A stretch of 64,000 nt of DNA, taken from the NCBI RefSeq assembly GCF_018991925.1, contig NW_024722158.1, forward strand, positions 3,332,283 to 3,396,282, written 5' to 3'. Origin of the DNA: Homarus americanus (lineage: Eukaryota; Arthropoda; Malacostraca; Decapoda; Nephropidae). A program made the position numbers and the translations under genes. This document shows positions 44,467-56,585 of the stretch, in pieces. The stretch's first letter is position 1; each line of letters opens with the position of its first letter. The notes under the pieces are model-generated. The model saw only the letters and a program-made list of their open reading frames with translations. It made no database searches and had not been told where the DNA came from.

Positions 44467-44703
44467 TTTGAGGTAATATAAACCTCGCTTATCTCACAGT
44501 CTCCAGCTAGGGGGGTTGGTGGGGGGTAGTGTCTCTCCGTCCTCGTCGTCTCAAGTTTCAAGTCTTCAGGTTTTTCCTCACGGTGGAGATGCTCTTGACG
44601 GAGGTGCTCGTCGCCCAGCCAGAGCCTTTGTTGTCGTCCAGGTGTTGTGTGTGTGAGCGGGAGTCATGACTTGATACAGGGCCTCTTAACCACAGCTGTT
44701 TGA

Positions 44704-44742
<39 letters not shown>

Positions 44743-45369
44743 ACCAAACTGGTTTTCGAAAATGAGTGAAAATTATAGAGTAAATGTGAAAACTCATGGC
44801 GCCTATAACCCTTTAATAAAACGATCCGATTATTGATATATTTATTTTTACGGCGCCGTGGCCCTTACCTAGTTAACTATCTGTCCATTTTCACATTAAG
44901 ACACCCGGCCATTGTCTCGTCCTCTCGTTACGTATTTTCTCTTGTCTGTGAGTAAGAGACGTGGTTGGTTATGGAGGAGGCTGTGTGTGTGTGACGGAGG
45001 CAGACCAGAAGGATGGTGCTGGCCTTCGTTTCTCCTGCTGGGGTGTGGCACCAGGAGGCAACACACACGCACAAAGCACCAGCCTGGCGCCCTCCCTCAC
45101 CTTGTTCTTGACCCCCTGCTCCTAACACTGACCCACCACGCCTCTTGTTGGTGCTCATGACTTCCTACACCTGCTCCTCAAGGTTCCTACGGGCCAGGAC
45201 CAGGCTCGCCAATCATTGTTTTCTTTTAAAGTCGAGTATGAGAACACAGGCGTCAGGTGGCGGTCTTTTCCGTGCAATACTGATACCAGGTTGGCCGCCA
45301 CCGTGAAAGTTCGATGTGTTTTTGTGTCCAGTGAACTTGTGAACCTTTGGAGACCCCCAACCAAGTGTT
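44467..45369. other. Intergenic DNA with (TC)n; no convincing gene
   Basis: (TC)n at 44706-44742. Both strands carry roughly 100-codon frames at 45155-45560, but neither has a recognisable motif. Confidence 0.4.
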
Positions 45370-46045
45370 CCTCACCTGTGTTGCTGTACCTATTGTTTTC
45401 CTCGTGTGTTGAACAGGTGTTAGTCACGAGGTGCCACTTAAGAAATGTGTCTTGGTTACTCATTAAAACATGTCGCTACATCATCTGTCTTCACACGGTG
45501 TCTGGTCTTCCTCACCTGTTGAACATTTGTCTTGAACAATGTCTTGCTCACCTTTGAGACATGTTTTACCAGTACTTCATCACTTGAGTGCCATCATTAT
45601 CTATCCTCATCAGGTGTTAAACAGGTGTTAGTTAGGAGACGCAATATTTATCTTCCTCGCTCGTGAAAACATGTGTTCACTACCCCATCTGTCTTCTTCA
45701 GGTGTTGAGCTTAATATTTACTCTCCACACACCTGTAAAAACATGTGTAGCTGCGTCATCTGGCCTCACCTAGTTCTGTCTTCCTCACCTCACCTGCTGA
45801 ACAAGGTGTTAGCTCACGAGGGTCGAGGCCAGAGAGAAATGTTTCCCTTGACGCGTTAAATACAGGTCGCTGCCCAAAGGTTAACTGGTTAAACATAGTG
45901 TTAGATCACACGTGTTTATATGGGAGGCCACGTGTTTGAAAGCCATGTGTGTGGGAGTGTTAAGGTAAACATGTGTTCGTACAGGTGTTTATATATGGGA
46001 GGCCAGGTGTTTGATAGCTATCGGTTGGTGGTGTTAATGTAGTCA
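45370..46045. repeat. Degenerate long-unit tandem repeats
   Basis: From 45370 to 45830, units of about 90-120 bases share CTTCCTCACCTGTTGAACA, AGGTGTTAGTCACGAG, AAACATGTG and CATCTGTCTTC in the same order, strongly diverged. A second set at about 45905-46045 is a two-copy duplication sharing GTGTTTATATGGGAGGCCA. Old tandem duplications; no coding function apparent. Confidence 0.65.
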
Positions 46046-46604
46046 TCTATCCAGCGAGGGTGACGGGCCAACGCCTTTCGGTATACCTTCCATCAGATAA
46101 TAGAGAGTGGGGCCGCCCTGATGTCTCCTGTAGTGAGAGAGATTAGGCTAGACCAGTTCCTCAGTTCCAATCCTCTCCAGGACCAAGACAGGGATTAGGT
46201 TAGGTTAGGCTCATTCCCACCTCCTGGCCGTCAGTGAGAGAAAGATTAGGATTATCTCTCGACACAACAACAGAGAGAGAGAGAGAGAGAGAGAGAGATT
46301 GGGCACACGTTCAACTTCTGAGCCGTGGGAGAGTCAGCACTTGGCAGCCGCTCCGGTGGGAAGAGATTAGGCTCGACCTCATCCTCTTTCAGGGGAGAGA
46401 GAGAGGGGGGGGGGTAAATTAGGTCAAGGTTCGGCTGTCCTCTTGTCGTGGTGGAGTTAAATGCGCGGAGCTAACTAACTGCTGCTGTTGTATGGTGACC
46501 AGGGCTACTACCACTATCTCCTACCTCTGCTACTACCTCTACCACCAGCTGTCTCACTACCACAATTTTCACCACCTGACTTTTCCACTACCACCTCTGA
46601 CCTC
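46046..46604. other. Degenerate repeats and (GA)n
   Basis: Strings of the GAGAGATTAGGCT type recur at about 46136, 46228 and 46361, hinting at a degenerate unit of about 100 bases. (GA)n lies at 46273-46299 and a G run at 46406-46415. No gene. Confidence 0.5.
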
Positions 46605-46926
46605 CCATAGGCTGGTGTGTTGACGTGTTACAGTAGCTGCCGTGATCACACCCGGCTGCCACACCTCCCGTGACCACACCCGACTACCGCACCTCCACTG
46701 ACCACACCCGACTACCACACCTCCCGTGACCACACCCAGACTACCATCCCTCCTGTGACACACACCTGACTACCACACCTCCTGTGACACACTCCGACTA
46801 CCACACCTCCACTGACTACACCCGACTACCACACCTCCCAAAAGAGCCTGACTACCACACCTCCCGTGACCATTGACCAGACTACCACACCTCCCGTGAC
46901 CACACCCGACTACCACACCTCCCGTG
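46605..46926. repeat. 28-bp minisatellite, about eleven copies
   Basis: Unit GTGACCACACCCGACTACCA plus CACCTCCC. Some copies have indels or odd insertions (CCCAAAAGAGCCTG near 46846; CATTGACCAG near 46872). Confidence 0.93.
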
Positions 46927-47019
46927 TGGGAGGGGTGGGGAGGGGGTGTTTTAATTTAGTTTTGTCTCATTAGTATTCACGGTAGACCTGGCTAATTGGG
47001 CGTTAAGGGCCATGGTGGT

Positions 47020-47268
47020 AGTTCAGGTAGTAGTGGTAGAAATAGTACTGATGGGAGAAGTAGTGGTGGTAATGTTGGTGGTAGTAGTCGTGATGGTAGT
47101 AGTATTGGTGGTAGTAGTCGTGATGGTAGTAGTATTGGTGGTAGTAGTCGTGATGGTAGTAGTATTGGTGGTAGTAGTCGTGATGGTAGTAGTATTGGTG
47201 GTAGTAGTCGTGATGGTAGTAGTCGTCATGGTAGTAGTCGTGATGGTAGTAGTATTGGTGGTAGTATC
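47020..47268. repeat. 30-bp minisatellite, about eight copies
   Basis: Unit GTAGTAGTATTGGTGGTAGT plus AGTCGTGATG. A multiple of three without stops in several frames, so Gly/Ser, Val/Met, Tyr/His and Thr/Asn frames all appear open and all are artefacts. Confidence 0.95.
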
Positions 47269-47727
47269 TCACTCTCTCACACATGCAGTAACCCCAGAGC
47301 TCTTCTGGTGAGGATTAATTAATGAGAAGTTATCCATTTTTTTTTACGACAGACAGACACTCGGAGCTGATCTAGACTCACCTCTGTCATGACCACCAGG
47401 GGAGGGAGAAGGAGTAGTAGTATGTGTGTTTGTTTTACTGTTTGTGTATTTAGAAACATTAAGCTTTGTTTCATTGTGTGTGTGTGTCAGGTAGGTAGAT
47501 AAATAAGCTTACAGCGTGACCCCAAAGTAGGTTACGTGTTTCTTATGAGTTGATAAAAACGTAATGATTTGATTGGCTGTGTATTATGTGAGGTCGGTGG
47601 GCCGTGACTACACTTGGCCAGGTGAAATGATGATACCTGTGGTGGTGAGGTGTGTTGGGTCTGTAGCACCTTCAGCTGACAGCAAGAGGTAGGGAGAGGG
47701 AGGGAAAGAAGGATGGAGAAGAGAGAG

Positions 47728-47758
<31 letters not shown>

Positions 47759-48216
47759 CACTCTCCAACAGGTGACACTACCTCTTGTTCCCACTGCCTG
47801 TACGCTGGTGTTCGTCACGCTTCAAGAACGGCAAATTATAACGCTGGGTTTTACTACGTGTCCAAGTTAGTCATAATTCAAGCAGTGTGCATTATTATTT
47901 TTCTTATGTGTGGGGTGGTCAGTGTGGGGGTGGTCACTACCTGGAGGGGGTCACTACCAGGGGCGCACCTGGTCAACTGTTTTAGAACTTTGAACTTTTT
48001 ATCTCTTGACATCGTAACTGAAGACGTGAGGATGGATCTTACTGGTTCCTTAAAGCTAAAGTGAAGTACAAAGTAAAAGTGACTCACAAGTTTAAGAAAA
48101 AGTACTGTGGCCAGGTGAGCACGTGGGCCTCAGGGCTCACTTGAATCTGCTGGCCTCACCACTCCTCTTCCTCTCTAATGATTACTTGTTGCCGTTGTTG
48201 ATTGGTGACGTTCAGG

Positions 48217-48250
<34 letters not shown>

Positions 48251-49120
48251 CCCCCGAGGCAATAGCAGACTGAGCCGTGGGTCGTGCCCTAGATACCAAA
48301 CAATACTGTACTGTGTGTGGGTGGTAGGTATGAGCCGCCGCTTGCGTCCTGCCACACGATACAGTGTTCACCAGACTTGTCGTAACTCATCCTCCTTCTC
48401 TTGTACGAGGTAGTGTTGTGGGTCTGGTTACAGGCAGGTGTACCCGACAACACAGGTGAGGTAAGATTGTCAGATTGAGTTATTTACCGTTAACAACACA
48501 CTAATCAGTCCTTTTAACATGTTTACGTCACATAATCAACATAAATTTATACAGGAAAGACGTGATAAAGTTAGAGAAATAGAATAAAGGTTTTGCTGCC
48601 CATAAGGATGTAAGTCGCGCGTCGTGGATACTTTAATATACGAACCCAAACTTGTTGATATAGATTAATAACAACACGGAATTTAATACTGTTTACAACT
48701 ATTAGACACGAGGTAACATACTATAGAAAATCCTATTGGTGTTATAATGAGACAGGTGACGGTGTGTACAGGTATACTTGATTTATTTAGTAATTCTGAG
48801 ACTTGATTGTGTCTCCTATCGTCAGGTATGTGGAGGTTGGTAGCAATAGTCGCCCTGTTATTGGTCGTTAAGTTGTGTGTTATGGCTTCATCACTGACCC
48901 GAGAGGTGAAGGTTTGTACACACACCCGAGGCGGTAGAGGCAACATAGGGTAATGAAGACTGGTTTTAAAGCCAGGTGTCGTCCCTCACCTTATCTCAGC
49001 TCGTCAAACAGGTAAGATAGAGGGGGGGCAGTGTCACCCTCCTCTACCCCCTACACACCCTCTCCACCAACCCCTCCTGTGTACTGTGCTGTGGTGTAAG
49101 GCTGGTCCTGGTTAGAACTT

Positions 49121-49123
<3 letters not shown>
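47269..49123. other. Intergenic DNA, no gene seen
   Basis: (TG)n at 47730-47759 and 48221-48248. Otherwise unique DNA without recognisable coding sequence. Confidence 0.4.
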
Positions 49124-49155
<32 letters not shown>

Positions 49156-49193
49156 TGGTCATTAAACAAGGTCGCCACCTTGTAGTAATAGTA

Positions 49194-49229
<36 letters not shown>
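49124..49229. repeat. Nested palindrome: (GA)n - inner stem - (TC)n
   Basis: (GA)n at 49124-49152 and the complementary (CT)n at 49195-49229 enclose an inner perfect inverted repeat, ACAAGGT (49166-49172), CGCC loop, ACCTTGT (49177-49183). The spacers between inner and outer arms are 13 and 11 bases. The whole can fold as a hairpin or cruciform of roughly 100 bases. Confidence 0.75.
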
Positions 49230-49230
<1 letters not shown>

Positions 49231-49995
49231 GGACAGGACCTTTACGACGCTACTCTTATACGTCGAGGGCGGAGAAATGCCAGGTGTCTTAATAAAGGTG
49301 TACAGGTGTAGGTGGCACGCAGGTGTAGGTGGCACACTGTGGGTCTGATGGTGTGGCCCCGCCTGGGTGTAGGAGTGACGTGGGTGTCGCTGGCTCGTGG
49401 GTCCTGTTGCTGTCTGCCTGGGTGTAGATGTGGACAGGGCACGTGAGTTTGATCCGGTGTGTAGGTGTAGGCTGTGAAAAGGTGTAGCATGATCGTGGGA
49501 GAGAGAGAGAGAGAGATAGAGCCTCGTCTCCTGATTATCTCCCTGCGTGTCTCTCTGTCTCCTCTATAGTGACACACACACACACACACACACACCTTAT
49601 TCGCGATAGGTAAATGACCATAGGGGTTTAATGCCTTGTGGAGTGATAGTCATCTGTAGTGGGTGTAAGAGGCACGTGGGTATAGCCTAACTAGTGTAGG
49701 GAGTGTTGTTTGGGTGTAACACAAGACCAACGGATTTAATAACAGGTGTAATGTCTGTACATACTTGTCTTAAAAGGTGTTGAATATTGATAAGTTTAGT
49801 CACAAGTTGTCAGGACCCCGAAGATCTCTGCACACGCGTCTGAACACTGTTATTTGGTCTGGCCCGTAAAGGAACATTTGATCAGATAGTTTTGTATTGG
49901 GGAGGAAAAAACTTGTTAATATTATGGTATTACGTGTTGGTTTTTCTTATTGTAATGATGGTTGAAAATTGAGATTGAAAATGGTGGTATTTGTG

Positions 49996-50002
<7 letters not shown>
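49230..50002. other. Intergenic DNA with short GTGTAGGTGGCAC repeats
   Basis: CAGGTGTAGGTGGCACGCAG and variants recur at 49295-49440. (GA)n at 49499-49517 and (AC)n at 49572-49594. No gene. Confidence 0.4.

Positions 50003-50045
<43 letters not shown>
50003..50045. repeat. (TG)n microsatellite
   Basis: About 22 uninterrupted TG units. Confidence 0.95.
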
Positions 50046-50046
<1 letters not shown>

Positions 50047-50149
50047 AGGAAAGCAACCTTGCGTAAGTCTTCCCCTGCCAGTACACACCATCAAGACTCC
50101 TGCTGTGCTTCCTCGTGGCAACACACGGTAACTGGGTGCCTCACATGGG

Positions 50150-50384
50150 AGACGATTATTCCACACCGTAACGCTTGGAGGATCACCACACGAGAAGGTG
50201 TCAATACTTTCGAGTTAGTCCACTGCAAACCGAGGCAGACAAGTTCCACCGAGAAGACGCTGTCGCCGCCACTCCCGCGCTAGATGTAGCCCTCCACATG
50301 TGCAACAGTTGTGAACGACGCTGCGGGTCCCGTATCGGTCTCTTTAGTCACCTCAGAGCTCACCAACGAAGGTCACATCCTTAA
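50150..50384 (+). mobile_element. Decayed LINE C-terminus with CCHH zinc finger
   Basis: The terminal frame encodes C-N-S-C, twelve residues (ERRCGSRIGLFS), then H-LRA-H, and stops at TAA 50382-50384. A Cys2His2 finger with the SRIGL-SH-R signature is common at the end of invertebrate endonuclease/reverse-transcriptase LINE proteins. Upstream, in a different frame, RNAWRITTREGVNTFE matches the block that usually precedes this finger (an R-x-W-R-x-x-T-R-x-G-V-x-x-F-E pattern). A frameshift near 50210 therefore separates the two halves. Only about 80 codons remain and the rest of the element is missing. Family recognised from memory, without a search. Confidence 0.7.
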
Positions 50385-52115
50385 TAACCCATATCATTGT
50401 AGCATAGCTGGATGAATCATCATACTCTATTCCGAGTGACAGGAAAGTATGTATATGTGCGACTCACTAGCACAGGGTAACGTTACTGGTGTGTGGGGCG
50501 GGGCCAGCGTGTGCCTCGTGGTCGCTGGAATACTAGACAAAGCTGGTGCTATAGTGTACCGGCGGGGTGTAGTCCTGGCCGGTGTGTTGAAGGTGCAGTG
50601 TCAGTGTTGGAGAGGAGGAGGAAGCCATCATCACCACCACTAGTGCAGCCCCCTCCCTCCCCTGGTGGTAGGGGGGAGAGGGGTGTTGGTGGTGGAGGGT
50701 AATGAACGGTATTGAACACTATGGTAGGAGAAAGGGGCGTGGTGGTGGTGGTGGAGATGGTAGATGTTGAATACCATGGTAGGAGCAGTCACGTGGTGGT
50801 GATGGTGGTAGTAGGAGCAGTCACGTGGTCGCTCCTTGTATCAGTGTGTTCCTTATAGCAGGGTGTGTCGTGGTCATGGTGTGTGGTAGAGGTATATATG
50901 GATGAGACATTAGCCCATGCTGTTGGCTGGTTGGTGTGGCAACTTGGCAAGACTGTAGGCCTCTCTCTCTCTCTCTCGGTGATTATTACACAAGTGTTGT
51001 TGAGCGCGACATGTACAGGGTGTGTGCGTAGTACTGTTGCCGACTTCGTATTTCGCCTCTGATTTAGGCATCACCAACTCCTCTGACTTTAAGAAAGGTT
51101 AATCTATGGATACTTTTGTGTTTACTTAGAGGTTAAAAAAAGTTAGCTATGGTACTTTTATGTTCACCAGAGGTTAAAAAAAAGGTTAAGCTCTGGTCCG
51201 CGTGGTGTCGTTGCCTCGGATACTGTTAGATCTGGTCACAGCTAAAGCTTTTAAATGGCGGTCAACATTCCTTAGTTTGTCTCAGGAACTTTTGTAGAAT
51301 GTATTGAGGATGGTGAGGTTGTGTGTGTGTGTGTGTGTGTGTGTGTGACGTATACAGGTAAAGCTTATTATCATTATGACGTCTTTCAAGGTGTGCGTTA
51401 TTACGTGATGATAACACCTGTGATTACGGAGTCCTATATAACACCATGATAAAACCTTGTGTGGTGACGTGTTATGGCGTTATAGTGAGGGTTGTGGTGT
51501 GTGTTAAAAGGAACCGTTTAATTGGTGGCTCGAGGGCTTAGGGTCGACAGTGCTGATTTATTACTGGTGTAGAGGTATAGTGAGGCTGGTACTGTTGATG
51601 TAATTACTGGGGTCATTACTGTTGTTTGTGATGATGTTATTATTACTGCTATTATTATTGTTATTTTTATTATTATTGACATTATTACTATTATTATATA
51701 CCACAGTTGTCATACTAAGCTCAATAGAGAAGATACATAATACAACATAAGATGAATTAGCAGCAGAAGGTGTATATATATGTATGTTTACCACACATAC
51801 AAACATAATATTTGGGGGTCGTGTTTATGTAGTGGAGATTCTTAAGCCTGGTTTATCGATATGCTAAGTAGAGGTGAATGGTGTTGTGTGTTGTGTAGGT
51901 GGTGAGACACGACAGGTACTGGCGTTTCTCCTGGTGGGTGTAGGCTGAGTGTGTGTCCTGTGTTGACGTGGGTGTGGTGTAGAAGATAGCAACATACAAG
52001 TTAGGTGTTTGGTTTGTTGTGTGTTGGGTCAGGTGTGTAGTGTTGGGTCAGGTGTGTAGTGTAGATGTGTGTGTTTGTGTCCTTTGGTGTTGTGTCTGTG
52101 GGTGTAGTGTGAGAG
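50385..52115. other. Intergenic DNA with (TC)n, (TG)n and (ATT)n
   Basis: (TC)n at 50960-50977, (TG)n at 51319-51347 and an ATT/ATG-rich tract at 51640-51700. GGTTAAAAAAAGTTAGCTAT and a near copy lie at 51130-51190 (degenerate duplication). No gene seen. Confidence 0.4.
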
Positions 52116-52532
52116 GTGATGTTTAGGTTCTGTCGGTGTGAGTGTATTTGGGTATCTTCCCTCTCCTCCCTCTCATCGTCTTCCCCTCTCCCTCTCCTCT
52201 CTCATCAGCACCTACTACTCCCTCCCTTCCTCCTCTCTCCCTCACCTCTTTTATATCAGCACCCACTCACTCACCTCACCTCTTCCCCTCTCCACTTACC
52301 TCTCATCAGCCCTCTCACCTCTCATCAGCTCCCTCTCTTCAGCCCCACTCCTCTGAATAATAAAAAGAGAGGCAATTTGTCGGCGGCTTTAGTCTGCCCC
52401 TTACCTAGCGTGTACACCTGGTCGGGGCTTCAGGGACCCCCCCCGTCCTGCCCTGAATTCTTGGGAGGACTCTGTGATAACTTATCAAGGTAATGCAGTT
52501 CATCTCTCTTATTAGATAACTAAATATGAGCT

Positions 52533-52578
<46 letters not shown>

Positions 52579-52871
52579 TGTGTGTGTGGGGTGATTGTTT
52601 ATCTTATCTCTGTCAAAAGCGGCTGTCCAATCATTGTTTGTTTACATTATGAGCCAGAATGGACTTGCAGTGTTGTTATGGCCACAGCGGCTTGTATTGT
52701 ATCTTGTAACACTGTTTGTACCACTGTAGTACCTTGTTATGTCCGGCTACAGCGGCTTTTTGTATCTAGTAAAATATCTACACATGATCCCCCCATCCCA
52801 GCTGACAATGCCTGTGTCTGTCTGTCTGTCTGTCTGTCTGTCTACTTTACACTAGTTGCGTAAAGGGCACG
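52116..52871. other. Pyrimidine-rich DNA and microsatellites
   Basis: CTCTCCCTCTCCTCTC-type tract at 52155-52350, which explains Ser/Pro/Leu-rich frames there. (TG)n at 52537-52588 and (CTGT)n at 52814-52843. No gene. Confidence 0.5.
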
Positions 52872-53540
52872 ATGATGGTAGTGGTAGTGATGGTAGTGGT
52901 TGTGATGGTAGTGGTTGTGATGGTAGTGGTAGTGATGGTAGTGGTTGTGATGGTAGTGGTAGTGATGGTAGTGGTAGTGATGGTAGTGGTAGTGATGGTA
53001 GTGGTTGTGATGGTAGTGGTAGTGATGGTAGTGGTAGTGATGGTAGTGGTTGTGATGGTAGTGGTAGTGATGGTAGTGGTAGTGGTGATGGTAGTGGTAG
53101 TGTGGAGCGATGGTAGTGGTAGTGATGGTGGTGGTTGTGATAGTAGTAGTGATGGTAGTGGTAGTGATGGTAGTAGTGATGGTAGTGATGGTAGTGGTAG
53201 TGATGGTAGTGGTAGATGGTAGTGATGGTGGTGGTAGTGGTAGTGATGGTGGTGGTAGTGGTAGTGATGGTAGTGGTAGTGATGGTAGTGGTAGTGATGG
53301 TAGTGGTGATGGTAGTGGTAGTGATGGTAGTGGTAGTGATGGTAGTGGTGGTAGTGGTAGTGATGGTATGGTAGTGATGGTGGTGGTAGTGATGGTGGTG
53401 GTAGTGATGGTAGTGGTAGTGATGGGTGGTAGTGATGGTAGTGGTAGTGATGGTGGTGGTAGTGATGGTGGTGGTAGTGATGGTGGTGGTAGTGATGGTG
53501 GTGGTAGTGATGGTAGTGGTAGTGGTGCTGGAGGTGGGTA
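52872..53540. repeat. 15-bp GATGGTAGTGGTAGT minisatellite, about 45 copies
   Basis: Units alternate AGT, TGT and GGT at one position and lose or gain triplets. The array stays open on the plus strand in more than one frame (Gly/Ser/Asp and Met/Val), as expected for a 15-base unit. Confidence 0.96.
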
Positions 53541-53852
53541 GCGTGTGTCTCCCCTAGAGTCAGGTAATAACTCAGGTAATTAATAAGTTTTCTTGCTAAT
53601 CAACGTCCACTAACCTCACCTGAGCCAAGTAATGATAAGTGAGGACAATAATTAAGTTCCTAATTAATGTACCACGTAAGTGTGTTTGTTGTGGCGCCTA
53701 AAGTAATGTGTCACTGTGTTTGTTTGTTTGTTTTGTGTTGTTTGGGTAGGGAACCCGTGGTCGACCCAGCTGTGAATAAGTACGAGGCTTCAGTTGAGAA
53801 GTGAAAGCGGTCGAGTACAGTGCCTCTTTCTGACCGAGTCTTAGTATTCAGT

Positions 53853-53909
<57 letters not shown>

Positions 53910-54189
53910 GTGCGTGCGTGCAAGGGACCCACTTTCTCTGGCAACTCTTATTATTATTCTTAATGTTGATGTTTGATGACTGTATTCCCGCCACAGGTGT
54001 TTAATGATTGTTTCTTTCTCTCCAGGTGTGTGGCCGGTGAGGGAGAGCAAAGGTGAGCTCAGGTAAGGGAAAGGGTTGTGTCACACTGGACGTAGATGAT
54101 GATTTATCGATCTCCAGGTGTTGTGTTAACTTGACCTCTCTACTGTAGCTCACTGCGACCTGCTTTAATGTACGGTGACGGAACACTTA
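53541..54189. other. Intergenic DNA with (TG)n
   Basis: (TG)n at 53853-53904. No gene seen. Confidence 0.4.
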
Positions 54190-54255
54190 GGCCCCAGTCT
54201 TAATGGGCCCCAACCCTAGGTAAGAATTAGTCGGGGTCTATTAGGATTGGGGCCC
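54190..54255. repeat. Imperfect inverted repeat, GGCCCCA arms
   Basis: The left arm GGCCCCAGTCTTAATGGGCC (from 54190) pairs with a right arm at about 54231-54255 whose reverse complement is GGGCCCCAATCCTAATAGAC. About 18 of 22 positions match across an 18-base loop. The AATCCTAATAGA part recurs at about 4454. Confidence 0.6.
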
Positions 54256-55900
54256 GTTTGATGTGCGACTGGTAACATGTGTGGCCTTGGGCTACTGGAA
54301 TAGTGTCTTCGCTGCAGTGAGTGTATGTCGATCCAGAGAGCAGTGTTGTGGGCGGTGGGTGGCGGGTGGGTGTTTGAATTTATGTGGATGGTGGGCGGCA
54401 AGGTATAGCGGGTGGGTGGTTGAATTTATGTGGATGGTGGGCGGCAGGTTGTGGGGCTTCTCCACACTCGCCGCCCCCGCCCTACACCAGGCCTGCTGTA
54501 GGGTTTCATGTCAAGTGCTACAGCGGCCGGCGGCGTGTTTCTTCCCGTGGACGTTTCTTCACTCTTGTTGTATTGGTCGGTTAGGTCAGGTCAGGTCAGG
54601 TTTGGTTAGGTTGGGTGAGGGTAAGTCAGGTTAGGTCAGGTGTGTAGGACTTAGGGTAGTAGAGGCAGGGTCTGGTCATAAATCTGTATTACCCTGATTT
54701 ATGGAGCAGTTCATCACGCTAGCCATAGTCCAATGCTTGTTGCTCTCTAACGACACCCCACCACCACCAGCGAGGTACCAGGAGAAGGCAGGGGAAGTAA
54801 CACACACACACACTATCACCACAATACTGACACCATCACAGCGCCATCATAGTACCAACAACTATTATAAGCACCCAGCAAGCTATTAACCCCCCCCACC
54901 CCCAAGTGTTAGTGGCACACAGCATCAGTAGGTGGTGGTAGTGGTCGAGGAAGTGGCGCTGCGGCGGAAGTTTCGTGGGTCTGGATCAATCCCACTCCGA
55001 CCTTGACTTGCCTACCACCACCACTACAATCTGTCCCTGTAAGTGTAATATAATGAAGTGGTTGTTTATTATTTTTTTACCTGCGTGTCAAAATATCTTC
55101 CCTATGTGTGTGTGTTTTGAAATGACAGCGACACTTAGTTGTTCACTTCAGGGCATCGAACCTGTCTGTGTGTACGTGTGTCGGAAGCTGAACTTTCCCG
55201 GAACCACTGATGCAGCCATTAGAAGGTCGTTTGAGGCTTAGTGAGGCCCCGGGGCATGATGCGAGTGTCGACCTTGTGGCGTGTGAGGGCGTGACACTGC
55301 CTTGCCCCGCTAATCTCTTTTCTCCCCACCTCTACCCCCTTACTAACCCCTTTCCTCCCCTCTCCATCTCCACCCGTGCTAACCCCTTTCCTCCCCACCC
55401 CACTAATCACCCCCTCCCCTCTCCCCAGCTGGGTGTAACTCACAACTCAATTCAGTTTCTAAGTTTCATGGGAACCAATTTTGTGCTCATAGCGTAAACG
55501 TCCACAGTTAAGTAGTTACAACACATTAAATTTCAGTCATGAGAAAGTGTTGTGTTGTGATGTGTTGCTGTGATGTCTTGTGTTGTATTGTGATGTTTCG
55601 TGTGGTGTGTCGTGTTCACCTGACTGACAACGTTCGCCTGGCGTATATCTAACTGAGGAATAGAATGGGGCCCGGAACGCCAGGCACAGTGCATGGGAAA
55701 GGTAATACCGAGGCTGGTGTTCATGCCGTGGACCAGAGTCTCGCGTGGTGGTGGGACGTATTACAACACGATACAGTACAGCGTCACGTGAGGTCTTATC
55801 TCCCTACACTAATACCTCCCTTCTCTTTATCATATCTGTTATTGTTATTAGTTTTTACATTGTCTGATTCATCTTTCGAGGAACATGATTTTGGTGAGTG
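54256..55900. other. Intergenic DNA with TCAGG/TTAGG run
   Basis: A direct duplication GGTGGGTGGTTGAATTTATG / GGTGGGTGTTTGAATTTATG lies at about 54364 and 54410. AGGTCAGGTCAGGTCAGG and mixed TTAGG units lie at 54583-54645, a C-rich tract at 55320-55430 and GTTGTGTTGTGATG repeats at 55550-55610. No gene. Confidence 0.45.
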
Positions 55901-56585
55901 TAAACAAGACAGGTGAGGCAGTGTAAACAAGGCATGTGAGGCAGTGTAAACAAGACAGGTGAGGCAGTGTAAACAAGACAGGCGAGGCAGTGTAAACAAG
56001 ACAGGCGAGGCAGTGTAAATAATACAGGTGAGGTAGTGTAAAGAAGACGGGTGAGGCGGTGTAAACAAAACAGTGAGGCAGTGTAAACAAGGCATGGGAG
56101 GCAGTGTAAATAATACAGGTGAGGCAGTGTGTAAACAAGGCATGTGGGAGGCAGTGTAAACAAGACAGGTGAGGCAGTGTAAACAAGGCATGTGAGGGGC
56201 AGTGCAAACAAGACAGGTGAGGCAGTGTAAACAAGGCATGTGAGGCAGTGTAAACAAGACAGGTGAGGCAGGTAACAAGGCAGGCGAGACAGTGTAAATA
56301 ATACAGGTGAGGCAGTAAACAAGACAGGTGAGGCAGTGTAAACAAGACAGGTGAGGCAGTGTAAACAAGACAGGTGAGGCAGTGTAAACAAGACAGGTGA
56401 GGCAGTGTAAACAAGACAGGCGAGACAGTGTAAACAAGACAGGTGAGGCAGTGTAAACAAGACAGGTGAGGCAGTGTAAACAAGACAGGTGAGGCAGTGT
56501 AAACAAGACAGGCGAGACAGTGTTAATAATACAGGTGAGGCAGTGTAAAGAAGACGGGTGAGGCGGTGTAAACAAAACAGGTGGG
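55901..56585. repeat. 23-bp minisatellite, about 29 copies
   Basis: Unit GAGGCAGTGTAAACAAGACA plus GGT. Variants include GGCATGT, GGCGAG and AATAATACAGG, partly in blocks (the GAAGACGGGTGAGGCGGTGT variant occurs near both ends, at about 56044 and 56549). Minus-strand frames of more than 250 codons (CLVYTASPVLFTLPHLS) are artefacts of a stop-free unit. Confidence 0.95.

Noticed and set aside
45216..45557. 113-codon plus-strand frame
   Set aside because: Most of it overlaps degenerate tandem repeats and an equally long antisense frame; no motif.
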